DNA of 7,329 bases from Bacteroidota bacterium (lineage in GTDB: Bacteria; Bacteroidota; Bacteroidia; Cytophagales; Cyclobacteriaceae). The notes under the pieces were generated by a model that had not been told where the DNA came from, did no database searches, and saw nothing but the letters and a program-made list of their open reading frames with translations. Position numbers and translations under genes: made by a program. This document shows, one piece after another, positions 1 to 6,818 of this stretch (position 1 is the first letter of the stretch; every line of letters starts with the position of its first letter). The DNA lies in NCBI GenBank assembly GCA_003242315.1, contig QGUY01000201.1:1-7329 (forward strand). Reading direction: 5' to 3'.

Positions 1-1286
1 TCATATTCAAAGCAGAGTTCAAAGCCCCTTTCTTCGACCACTGCAGCATCAAACTCGTCTCGCGACATGGACGTCGTAAGCAATGGATAGTCCGGATTGT
101 CTTCGTACCCGTTCGCACGGTCGATCACAGCGTTCACTGCGTCGACGGCCTCCTGCGTTGGACCTCCATTGGCCATGTTTTCTGCTTCCGCAAATATCAG
201 CAGCACATCAGCGTACCGAATGATAGGAATGTTGATGATCGACCTCCCCTTTTGAAAATCTTCCCACGAATCGTACAGGTATTTTTGAATGCCCGGGACT
301 TTATTGGGCAAGTCAGAAAACCTGACTCCGTCGTGATCCAAAATTTCCACATACGCATACTTCCGCGGCTGTTCAGGGTATACATTGTCAACCCACCAGA
401 TGTCGGCCGAATTGTCTCCCCATCCATATATACCTGACCATATTTTAGGGTTGGTAGCTGGATTATTGTTGTTACCGTTAAAGCTCCACATCATCTCCGG
501 TCCGTATTTCGTTTCCATACTAAAGACCTTCGTGATGTCTTCCACGAGGCTGTACTTGTTGGATTGAATGACTTCTTTCGCCAGCGCTGCAGCCTTGGCG
601 TAGTTGGACTGATCATTCATTGGTGCAGTGGCCATGGTCAGGTGCACTTTTGCCAAAAGACCCTTTGCCGCCCAACGGTTCGGCCGGCCAACCAAAGCAC
701 CCCAATCGTCCGGCAGCTTGTTCGCCGCTTCGGTGAAGTCCGACACGATAAGCTGATATACGTCGGCAATCGGTGCACGTGAAGGAAGATAGTTGAAGTA
801 GTCAACCGTTTCTTCCGTGAGAAGGGGTATGTCACCAAACATTCTCACCAACTGAAAATAATTCCATGCCCGGAGGAATTTCAGTTGACCCATAAGCTGA
901 TCACGAACGCTTGCAGGTGCATTATCAATGTTACCCTTCACAATAGCGGCTATCGCAAAGTTCAGGTCCTTGATATTGGCATAATGCAAATTGTAAAACG
1001 ACGCTCCGTGGTCGAGCTGAATAATTAGGTCGCCACCAGCGATTTGGTCATCATGCCTGAAAAGGTCAGGGTTATTGTCGTATGCATTTCTCCAGACCTG
1101 GAAACATCGGGACTGGCAGGTGGAAAGCACAGACTCAATCTGGTCCGGCGTCTGGAAGAAATTCTCGGGCGCAATAAAGCTCTTGGGGTTTTCCTCAAGA
1201 TCAAAGGCGTCGCATCCCGCGAGCATGCTGACCGTCGCAAGGATCGCAGTAAGGAAGAGTCCCCGATTAATAATATTGGTTTTCAT
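1..1286 (-). CDS. SusD/RagB-family nutrient-binding outer-membrane lipoprotein (3' end cut by window edge)
   Basis: Reading the minus strand from ATG at 1286-1284 gives 428 codons without a stop, running off the left edge. The N-terminus (MKTNIINRG, a hydrophobic stretch, then LAGC) is a lipoprotein signal with lipobox cysteine C25, so the mature protein is a lipid-anchored surface protein. SusD-family hallmarks visible are NFFQTPDQIESVL near residue 43, FLRAWNYFQLVRMFGDIPLL (about 137-156), the RWAAKGLLAKVHL TPR-like helix, the conserved block around R357 (PIIRYADVLLIFAEAEN) and ERGFELCFEY at 419-428. In the family the last motif begins the C-terminal RagB/SusD domain, so perhaps 60-100 residues are missing. 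Known role: SusD caps the SusC barrel and binds substrate at the cell surface. It lies 10 bp downstream of the susC stop and is surely co-transcribed. Substrate is not inferable. Family assignment is very secure. Confidence 0.95.
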   Translation of the reverse strand, partial: MKTNIINRGLFLTAILATVSMLAGCDAFDLEENPKSFIAPENFFQTPDQIESVLSTCQSRCFQVWRNAYDNNPDLFRHDDQIAGGDLIIQLDHGASFYNLHYANIKDLNFAIAAIVKGNIDNAPASVRDQLMGQLKFLRAWNYFQLVRMFGDIPLLTEETVDYFNYLPSRAPIADVYQLIVSDFTEAANKLPDDWGALVGRPNRWAAKGLLAKVHLTMATAPMNDQSNYAKAAALAKEVIQSNKYSLVEDITKVFSMETKYGPEMMWSFNGNNNNPATNPKIWSGIYGWGDNSADIWWVDNVYPEQPRKYAYVEILDHDGVRFSDLPNKVPGIQKYLYDSWEDFQKGRSIINIPIIRYADVLLIFAEAENMANGGPTQEAVDAVNAVIDRANGYEDNPDYPLLTTSMSRDEFDAAVVEERGFELCFEY

Positions 1287-1296
1287 ACTTATGGAT

Positions 1297-4200
1297 TTAG
1301 AAGGTCAGGTCGATACCAAATGTGTATATCCTGGAATTAGGATAGTTGTTGTAGTCCGTACCGAGTTGCGCATCGTTGTCGGTATACGAACTCACTTCCG
1401 GATCCCATCCGGAGTAATCCGTGAACGTGAGCAGGTTTGTTCCGGAGAAATACACCCGCATGTTCGTGACGAACTTTTTCAGCGGGACGTTGTAACCAAG
1501 AGTCAGGTTCTTGAGACGAACGTAAGAGCCATCCTCGATATAACGTGCGTTGACATTCTCGCCACGAGCTGGAAAGACTACGGTATTCACCAACGGATTA
1601 TCGGGATGGGTTGCATTCCATGCGAGACGATACTCCTCACGCGTCTTCTGATCGATCAGCGCCGGTACGTTGGTATTCTGATTCTCCGGCGTCCACCGGT
1701 TTAGCTTTTCAATGCCGTAGCCGTTGGGATATTCCCTTCTAACCCGGGCAACGTTGAAGATCTCGTTCCCCTGCGTTCCCTGAATCAGAAAAGACAGATC
1801 CCAATTTTTGAATGTTAGGGTGTTGCTGAAGCCAAAAATGTAGTCAGGCTGTGTGTTACCGATGACCATGAAGTCGTTGTCATAGTCGATCCTTCCGTCA
1901 TTGTTCACGTCAGTGTAGCGGGGATCGCCGGGCATTTGTCCATACCTTCCGGCTTCTTCCTCCTGTCCTAGCTTCCAGGTTCCTTCATACCCGAAGCCCA
2001 TGATTTGCCCAAACGGCTCTCCCTTGGTGAGGAACATGTTCGTGAGCTCCGTACCATGACCAGAACCGGTAGCGTAATAGGCAATGAAATCGTCTTCACC
2101 GAGGTCGAGTACAGTCGTTCTGGATGTCGTCACAGTGAGTGAACTTGTCCACCTCACAGGTCCGACATCAACGTTACCTCCCAGTGTGAACTCCCAGCCT
2201 TTGTTACCCATAGAGCCCACGTTGTCGATAATGCTATTAAGACCGGTTGATCCTGGAAGTTCACGCGAGAGCAACAGGTCATCCGTTACCTTGTCGTAGT
2301 AATCCACGCTCAGGGTGACTTTTCCGCTCAGGAAAGACATGTCTACTCCGACGTTAGTCTGTGTGGTCGTTTCCCATTTGAGGTTAGGGTTGGAAGCCGA
2401 AGCAATCTGGAATCCAATGTTGCTGCTTTCGCCTCCATCCCAGGGATAAAAGCCGGGGGAAGTAATACGGGCGAGCGTCCGATAGGGACTGATAGCTTGA
2501 TTTCCGGTTTTGCCCCAACCACCACGGATCATGAAGTTATCGAATATGCCCAGGTCACGAATGAAACCTTCCTCCGAAAGGCGCCATCCAGCGGAGAATG
2601 CGGGGAAGTAAGCCCACTTGTTGTTCTTTCCAAAGACAGAAGACCCGTCGGCGCGATAGCTAACCGTGAAGATGTATTTGTCAGCAAAGCCATAGTTCAC
2701 ACGGGCCATGTACGAATTGATCTTTCGTTCGCTGAAAGATGAACTCGTAATTTGCTTGCTCGCACCACCGATGTTATACACGCCAGTTTCCTGAACCGTA
2801 AAGTTTTCGTTAGTGATGTTGGTGTCAAACGACCGGGAAAATTTGATTTCCTGTACAGCGACAGCATTGATGCTGTGCTGACCAAACTCTCTGACATACG
2901 TGAGCATGTTGGTGTTCTGGTAGCTGCGGGTCTGCGACATGTCAGATACGGCACGTCCTCCCACCGGCCGTCCAGTGACCGTTTTGTTGTTGTAGAACTG
3001 CGTCTGGTTCCAGTTGACAATGTTGAATCCTCCATTGACCCGGAATGACAAGCCTTTCGCGAGTTTGAAGTCCAGATAAAGGTTTCCGTTATTGGTCGTA
3101 GTCTTGTTCTGGATATCAGGTTCTACAGCACTGGCCACCGGGTTCCAGATTCCTGGCTCACCGTAGTCCGTGGAGGCTTCCGTATAGTTTCCGTTCTCGT
3201 CATAGACTGGCAGTGTCGGCGGAAAGAGAATAGCTCCAAGTATCGGGTTGCCATTCCAGTTCACATTGGCGCCGAAACGCGGACCGGTACGATCTTGCTG
3301 GGCGCCATACCAATTAAGACCGAAGCTTAGCCAGTTGTTGATCTCCGCATCAAAGTTGGTGCGCAGGGAATATCTCTTATAGCCGGAGTTGATAAGAATA
3401 CCTTCCTGATCGAGGTAGGACCCGGAAAGAAAGTAACCGACCTTGCTGGCCTTTCCGCTGAGCGAGAGTTGATGGGTTTGAGCCAGGGCAGTACGATAGA
3501 TTTCATCCATCCAGTTCGTTCCTCCGTTCCGTTCAAAGTACTGAATGTCTTGTTCCGTAAAGGGTGGCACTGGGTCGACATCCAGATTTGCTGCCAGCGC
3601 ATACCGGTTCATTTCCCGCGCATACTCGGCGGCGTCCATCATCTTAATGCCTCCCTTGAGCACTTCAGAGATTCCGAATTCAGACGAGTATCCGATCTGT
3701 GGTCTTTCTGATCTCCCCTTTTTGGTTTCGATGAGAATCACCCCATTCGCACCTTGCGCACCATAAATGGCGGTGGCTGCTGCGTCCTTGAGTATTTGGA
3801 TGTCCTGGATGTCGCGCGGGTTAAGCGACTTCAGGTCGCCACCCTGGAATCCATCGATCACAATGAGTGGTTGATTTCCGCCTTGTATGGAATTCATCCC
3901 CCTTATGCGGATGGTAGTGTTGCCGCCTGGCGCTCCATCCGTATTCAGTACCATGACACCTGCTGCCCTACCCTGGAGCATCTGGTCCACCCGTTGCGTG
4001 GCAATGGGTTGAATCTCGGACATGTTGATGCTGCTGATGGCACCCGTCACTTCGCCCTTCTTCATGGTACCATAGCCCACAACTACGATTTCTTCGAGCG
4101 CCTTAATGTCCTCCACCAGGGCAACATTGATCACACTCTGGCCGGCCACGGGAATTTCTTCGCTCACGTAGCCGACGTACGAAAACACCAGGACCGGGGC

Positions 4201-4416
4201 GTCCTCTGAGAGCGTCAGGGAGTAACGACCTTCAACGTCGGTTACTGTCCCGACCGTAGTTCCTTTTACCAGTACCGACACACCCGGAAGGGCTTCGCCG
4301 GTTCCGACCGCGGTCACTTTCCCCGTGACAGTACCTTGTGCCATCAAGGAGAAAGCGCCACCCCAGCACAAGAGCAGGATCATGCTCCTGATCAGGTAGG
4401 TAAAGCTTTTCTGCAT
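1297..4416 (-). CDS. SusC/RagA-family TonB-dependent outer-membrane transporter
   Basis: Complete 1039-aa protein, normal SusC length. Residues 1-26 are a signal peptide with probable signal peptidase I cleavage at LMA|Q. Residues 28-102 form a carboxypeptidase-D-like regulatory (CarbopepD_reg_2) domain with GTVTDVEGRYSL. A TonB-box-like segment EEIVVVGYG lies at 108-116. The plug follows, with the SusC signature IRIRGMNS...QPLIVIDG (168-188) and LKDAAATAIYGAQGANGV (208-225). The remainder is the 22-strand-type barrel, ending in DLTF with the terminal aromatic expected for BAM recognition. DVNNDGRID at 836-844 is the EF-hand-like loop common in the family. There is no N-terminal STN domain, so signalling through FecR/ECF sigma by this protein is unlikely. 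Role: TonB/ExbBD-driven import of an oligomer delivered by the SusD partner encoded next. No Shine-Dalgarno precedes the ATG (TTTCTTTCT), usual for this phylum. Confidence 0.97.
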   Translation of the reverse strand: MQKSFTYLIRSMILLLCWGGAFSLMAQGTVTGKVTAVGTGEALPGVSVLVKGTTVGTVTDVEGRYSLTLSEDAPVLVFSYVGYVSEEIPVAGQSVINVALVEDIKALEEIVVVGYGTMKKGEVTGAISSINMSEIQPIATQRVDQMLQGRAAGVMVLNTDGAPGGNTTIRIRGMNSIQGGNQPLIVIDGFQGGDLKSLNPRDIQDIQILKDAAATAIYGAQGANGVILIETKKGRSERPQIGYSSEFGISEVLKGGIKMMDAAEYAREMNRYALAANLDVDPVPPFTEQDIQYFERNGGTNWMDEIYRTALAQTHQLSLSGKASKVGYFLSGSYLDQEGILINSGYKRYSLRTNFDAEINNWLSFGLNWYGAQQDRTGPRFGANVNWNGNPILGAILFPPTLPVYDENGNYTEASTDYGEPGIWNPVASAVEPDIQNKTTTNNGNLYLDFKLAKGLSFRVNGGFNIVNWNQTQFYNNKTVTGRPVGGRAVSDMSQTRSYQNTNMLTYVREFGQHSINAVAVQEIKFSRSFDTNITNENFTVQETGVYNIGGASKQITSSSFSERKINSYMARVNYGFADKYIFTVSYRADGSSVFGKNNKWAYFPAFSAGWRLSEEGFIRDLGIFDNFMIRGGWGKTGNQAISPYRTLARITSPGFYPWDGGESSNIGFQIASASNPNLKWETTTQTNVGVDMSFLSGKVTLSVDYYDKVTDDLLLSRELPGSTGLNSIIDNVGSMGNKGWEFTLGGNVDVGPVRWTSSLTVTTSRTTVLDLGEDDFIAYYATGSGHGTELTNMFLTKGEPFGQIMGFGYEGTWKLGQEEEAGRYGQMPGDPRYTDVNNDGRIDYDNDFMVIGNTQPDYIFGFSNTLTFKNWDLSFLIQGTQGNEIFNVARVRREYPNGYGIEKLNRWTPENQNTNVPALIDQKTREEYRLAWNATHPDNPLVNTVVFPARGENVNARYIEDGSYVRLKNLTLGYNVPLKKFVTNMRVYFSGTNLLTFTDYSGWDPEVSSYTDNDAQLGTDYNNYPNSRIYTFGIDLTF

Positions 4417-4480
4417 AGAAAGAAATTTTTATGGTTAAGTCTGGAAAACGAACGATTTCGTTTCATTTCGTGAATATATA

Positions 4481-4514
4481 CAATATTTACGTTTCATTAT
4501 CTTTTACCAACAAA
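4481..4514 (-). promoter_or_regulatory. Weak candidate promoter of the susCD operon
   Basis: On the minus strand a TTTG (4511-4514), or alternatively a TTG (4508-4510), is followed after 21 or 18 bp by TAAATATTG (4481-4489). This resembles the Bacteroidota sigma-ABfr promoter (TTTG, about 17-23 bp, TAnnTTTG) with an imperfect -7 element. It would place the transcript start near 4474 and give a 5' leader of roughly 60 nt before the susC ATG. One AATGAAACG element lies in the spacer and another just downstream of the predicted start. The match is degenerate, so this is a suggestion from position and composition rather than a firm call. Confidence 0.3.
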
Positions 4515-4526
4515 AAATTTGGTGAA
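4503..4526 (+). other. Small hairpin in the divergent promoter region
   Basis: TTTACCAA (4503-4510) pairs with TTGGTGAA (4519-4526) around an 8-nt A-rich loop, with one U-G wobble when read as plus-strand RNA. It overlaps the candidate -33 element of the susC promoter, so it may simply reflect DNA-level symmetry there. No U-tract follows, so it is not a terminator. Confidence 0.3.
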
Positions 4527-4574
4527 TCTTCCTTACAGATCAAGAAATCGCATAATAAAGCGCTCTGCAAAAGG

Positions 4575-4584
4575 CGTTGCAACG
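4575..4584. repeat. 10-bp perfect palindrome CGTTGCAACG
   Basis: CGTTGCAACG is self-complementary over all ten bases and does not extend on either side. It lies about 160 bp upstream of the susC start, next to the AACGTAAA and GAAATGAAACGAAA elements. It could be a half-buried operator for a dimeric regulator, but a 10-bp palindrome can also arise by chance in a region of this size. Confidence 0.35.
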
Positions 4585-4808
4585 TAAAGCAAGCCTGAAA
4601 TGAAACGAAACCATGAAGGTCTGATAAGAGGGAAACATGCCCGGCAAGGGCAAAAATACATGTAATTAGTACATTTATCTCATGTGCGGAAGTCCTGGGT
4701 CAGGGCATCTGCCCTTTGTAAGATACATCCAAAAGAAAGATTATGAAAGACTAATATGCTTTCGTAATATTGCGTTTTGGCTAATTCCGTTTGGTATCGT
4801 TGTTAGCG

Positions 4809-4840
4809 ACGAAGGGGGCTCCTGTGGCCCTCTTCGTTTT
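4809..4840 (+). terminator. Strong rho-independent terminator ending no visible gene
   Basis: ACGAAGGGGGCT (4809-4820) pairs with GGCCCTCTTCGT (4826-4837) in a 12-bp stem with two G-U wobbles, around the 5-nt loop CCTGT. The RNA strand then continues UUUUCUGUU. This is a textbook intrinsic terminator for rightward transcription. On the opposite strand the hairpin is followed by CGCTAAC, so it should not work leftward. No convincing gene ends just upstream, and the kinase gene starts about 160 bp downstream. It may end a small untranslated RNA starting in 4650-4790, serve as an attenuator in a long kinase leader, or insulate the kinase from rightward readthrough out of the susC promoter region. 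Confidence 0.72.
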
Positions 4841-4997
4841 CTGTTAGTTGTGATGATCCCGCACGAATACTTCATTGATCAGCCGGGAAAACGTGTTTGT
4901 CTACGATCCTTCAGTGATTGTCAAACAATTTTTCCGCCTCTCCATGGAAATGCTTCCTTGCGGCATGATTATCTGAACACCGCAAAACGAAAAAGAT

Positions 4998-6074
4998 ATG
5001 GATTTAAAGACCATCTGGTTAAATACCTATGATATACTCGCCTATCGCGTGACTCTGCATATCGCCTTTTGGGCATTCCTGCTGATATTGTCCGCAGGTA
5101 CCGTAGTTTATCCCCTCTGGTTCCGGAGTGTGACCGTCGGCGTTAGCGCTCTCGCCTACTATCCACTGGCGTATGGACTCATTCCACTATACAGAAAGAA
5201 GCGACTGGTCCTCACATTCGCGGCAAGCCTGATGTATGCCGTAATAATATCCGGAGTACTGCTTCTCCTCAACCAGGGACTGTGGAGACACTACCTTAAC
5301 TTTGCTGGAACTCCTGGCGTTTCTATACCTGATGCCCGTCCGCCGCGGATGGCGTTTGAAGTGGTTTACATGCTAGCGGCGTTGTACCTGGCCGTTCTCT
5401 CTCCACCCTTGATGGCAAAAGCCTTCCGCGAACTGTACAAGGAACAGACAAAAGCGCTAACGTTGGAAAAGGAAAACGTTCAACTGGAACTCGACTTCCT
5501 TAAAGCTCAAATCAACCCTCATTTTCTCTTCAACACGTTGAACAATATTCAGTCGTTCATAATAAACAATGAGCCCGACAAATCGGTCCAGTTGCTCGGC
5601 AGACTGTCCGAACTCATGCGGTTCACGTTATACGAAACGGGCAAAGACTTGATTTCCGTTTCGAAGGAGCTGGAAATTATCGAAAACTATGTTAGTCTGG
5701 AACAGAGCCGATGGGAGGACAAGGCAGACATCAGGTTGACTATCAACGGTGACGACGACGGGTACTGCATTCCGCCTTGTATCCTCCTTCCGCTCGTCGA
5801 GAATGCTTTTAAGCATGGAGTCAGTAATTCCATCCGAAAAGCCTTTGTAACAATCGACATCAGGCTCATCGAGTACGCACTTTCCATGACTATTCGAAAT
5901 TCGGTAGAAAGCAACGGACAGGCGGACCTCCATCGTGGATCCGTCGGTTTAGCCAACGTAAAGAAGCGTCTCCAACACTTTTTCCCGCAAGACCATACCT
6001 TTTTCGCCGCACGGGACAACGGGACCTTCGTGGTCGAACTCCAGATTAACAGGATGAAGCCATGCCCGAGATGA
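4998..6074 (+). CDS. LytS/YehU-class membrane sensor histidine kinase
   Basis: Complete 358-aa protein. Four predicted membrane helices lie at about 18-42, 46-66, 71-94 and 119-141, with no large periplasmic domain, so sensing is probably within or at the membrane. A charged linker helix (143-170) leads to the His_kinase domain (PF06580). The phospho-accepting histidine is H175 in QINPHFLFNTLNNI. The ATP-binding domain shows the N-box LPLVENAFKHG (264-274, N269) and the glycine box GSVGLANVKKRL (314-325). All key residues are present, so the enzyme should autophosphorylate and pass phosphate to the overlapping response regulator gene. The ATG at 4998 follows an A-rich stretch (AAAACGAAAAAGAT), typical of this phylum, and its first residues lead straight into helix 1. 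The signal sensed is unknown. The family call is secure. Confidence 0.95.
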   Translation: MDLKTIWLNTYDILAYRVTLHIAFWAFLLILSAGTVVYPLWFRSVTVGVSALAYYPLAYGLIPLYRKKRLVLTFAASLMYAVIISGVLLLLNQGLWRHYLNFAGTPGVSIPDARPPRMAFEVVYMLAALYLAVLSPPLMAKAFRELYKEQTKALTLEKENVQLELDFLKAQINPHFLFNTLNNIQSFIINNEPDKSVQLLGRLSELMRFTLYETGKDLISVSKELEIIENYVSLEQSRWEDKADIRLTINGDDDGYCIPPCILLPLVENAFKHGVSNSIRKAFVTIDIRLIEYALSMTIRNSVESNGQADLHRGSVGLANVKKRLQHFFPQDHTFFAARDNGTFVVELQINRMKPCPR

Positions 6075-6766
6075 GCGTACGATATATCATTGTCGACGAT
6101 GAGCCGCAAGCCAGGCGCCTTCTTACAGCGTACCTTCAACACTTTCCACATTGGACGCACCAGGGAGAATTTGGAAGCGCCCTTGAAGCGCTCGAACGAC
6201 TGAGAAAGGGAGACATCGACGTCATGTTTCTCGACATTCACATGCCCCATCTCAAGGGAACAGATTTCCTGCGCTCCTTCGATCATCCGCCGCTTGTAAT
6301 CCTTACCACAGCTTACGAACAATACGCCCTTGAAAGCTACACGCTCCCCGTCCTCGACTACCTGCTTAAGCCAATCTCCATGGAACGTTTCATTGTCGCA
6401 GTGAATAAGGCCGAGGCAAGGCTGCGCGACCACAGTGGCATTAAGAGCATTCCCTCTGAGTTCTTGTTCATAAAAGCAGACAATCAAATACTTAAGGTTA
6501 GAAGAGATGAAATCCTTTACATCGAAGCTATGCAAAACTATGTACGACTCATCACCCGACAGCGTGCTCACATTGTCAACAGTACCATGAAACTAATGGA
6601 AACGCAGTTCACTCCACCGGACTATATCAGGATACACAAGTCCTACATTGTCGCCTTGTCTGCAATAACCCGTATTGAGGGCAACCGAATTTATTGTGGC
6701 GATATCGAGTTGCCAATAGGCGCGCACTACCGACCCCTTGTCATGCAATATATCAAGACAGTATAA
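6062..6766 (+). CDS. LytTR-family response regulator
   Basis: Complete 234-aa protein with an N-terminal receiver domain (about 6-122) and a C-terminal LytTR DNA-binding domain (about 133-232). Receiver residues are D12/D13 in IIVDDEP, phospho-acceptor D58 in FLDIHMP, switch threonine T83 in LTTAY, and K103 in LLKP. The LytTR half shows FLFIKADNQILKVRRDEI, YIEAMQNYVRLI and YIRIHKSYIVAL, the usual family blocks. It overlaps the kinase gene by 13 bp from the first ATG. A second ATG at 6071 (M4) overlaps the kinase TGA in an ATGA arrangement and is an equally good start, giving 231 aa. Either way the pair is translationally coupled. It should bind promoter DNA as a dimer after phosphorylation by the upstream kinase. 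Targets are unknown: its own operon, the downstream permease and susCD are the nearest candidates. Confidence 0.96.
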   Translation: MPEMSVRYIIVDDEPQARRLLTAYLQHFPHWTHQGEFGSALEALERLRKGDIDVMFLDIHMPHLKGTDFLRSFDHPPLVILTTAYEQYALESYTLPVLDYLLKPISMERFIVAVNKAEARLRDHSGIKSIPSEFLFIKADNQILKVRRDEILYIEAMQNYVRLITRQRAHIVNSTMKLMETQFTPPDYIRIHKSYIVALSAITRIEGNRIYCGDIELPIGAHYRPLVMQYIKTV

Positions 6767-6796
6767 ACTGCCTCACGCAGTAACGACGGCCTCGTT
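6767..6796 (+). other. Two abutting small hairpins between regulator and permease genes
   Basis: Immediately after the regulator stop codon, ACTGC-ctcac-GCAGT (6767-6781) and AACGA-cggcc-TCGTT (6782-6796) form two adjacent inverted repeats, each with a 5-bp stem and a 5-nt loop. There is no U-tract, so I do not call a terminator. They could be mRNA-processing or stability elements that set permease expression apart from the two-component genes, or they may be chance. Confidence 0.35.
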
Positions 6797-6818
6797 GTCA
6801 ATGTAAAATCGAACATTC

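Larger units (their letters stand above)
4456..4610. repeat. AATGAAACG-type repeats: 14-bp inverted pair plus a 9-bp direct copy
   Basis: TTTCGTTTCATTTC at 4456-4469 is the exact reverse complement of GAAATGAAACGAAA at 4597-4610, a perfect 14-bp inverted repeat with 127 bp between the arms. A third copy of the 9-bp core CGTTTCATT occurs at 4490-4498, in direct orientation to the core at 4459-4467 with a 31-bp period, close to three helical turns. Inside the arms, TTTACGTT (4486-4493) is again the reverse complement of AACGTAAA (4581-4588). The copies surround the candidate susC promoter, so binding sites for a regulator are a natural reading. The regulator is not identifiable from the sequence, and the core does not clearly fit the published LytTR direct-repeat consensus as I know it. 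Confidence 0.6.
4417..4997. other. Divergent intergenic region between susC and the histidine kinase
   Basis: These 581 bp separate the leftward susCD operon from the rightward two-component operon and should carry both promoters. The susC-proximal part (4417-4680) is AT-rich and contains repeated AATGAAACG-like elements, a 10-bp palindrome and a small hairpin. The kinase-proximal part (4681-4997) contains a short hairpin (AGGGC/GCCCT, 4702-4715) and a strong rightward terminator (4809-4840). I found no clean match to the Bacteroidota -33/-7 promoter (TTTG / TAnnTTTG) in front of the kinase. The sequence TATTTTTG on the minus strand (4651-4658) matches the -7 consensus but lacks a convincing -33 partner. 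I see no tRNA, no riboswitch that I recognise and no credible coding sequence. Confidence 0.7.

Noticed and set aside
1075..1704. 209-codon plus-strand open frame across the susD start and susC end
   Set aside because: It is antisense to conserved SusC/SusD coding sequence and the translation has no recognisable features.
3754..4209. 151-codon plus-strand open frame inside susC
   Set aside because: It is the mirror of the SusC plug domain. Its His- and Leu-rich composition comes from the opposite strand's codons.
4651..4658. TATTTTTG on the minus strand, an exact TAnnTTTG -7 match
   Set aside because: There is no TTTG/TTG at the right distance upstream and it would imply a leader of about 235 nt, so I did not call it as the susC promoter, though it is not excluded.
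4690..4720. GGGTCAGGGCATCTGCCC stretch resembling a tRNA arm or riboswitch piece
   Set aside because: There is no acceptor stem, anticodon arm or conserved T-loop around it, and no match to a riboswitch core that I know; only a 5-bp hairpin remains.
4682..5032. 116-codon plus-strand open frame in the intergenic region, overlapping the kinase start
   Set aside because: It contains the terminator hairpin within its frame, overlaps the kinase by 35 bp, is rich in Cys/Pro/Arg without a recognisable motif, and resembles no family I know.
5687..6571. 294-codon minus-strand open frame across the kinase and regulator
   Set aside because: It is antisense to two well-supported genes with intact catalytic motifs and shows no domain of its own, so it reads as a codon-composition shadow.
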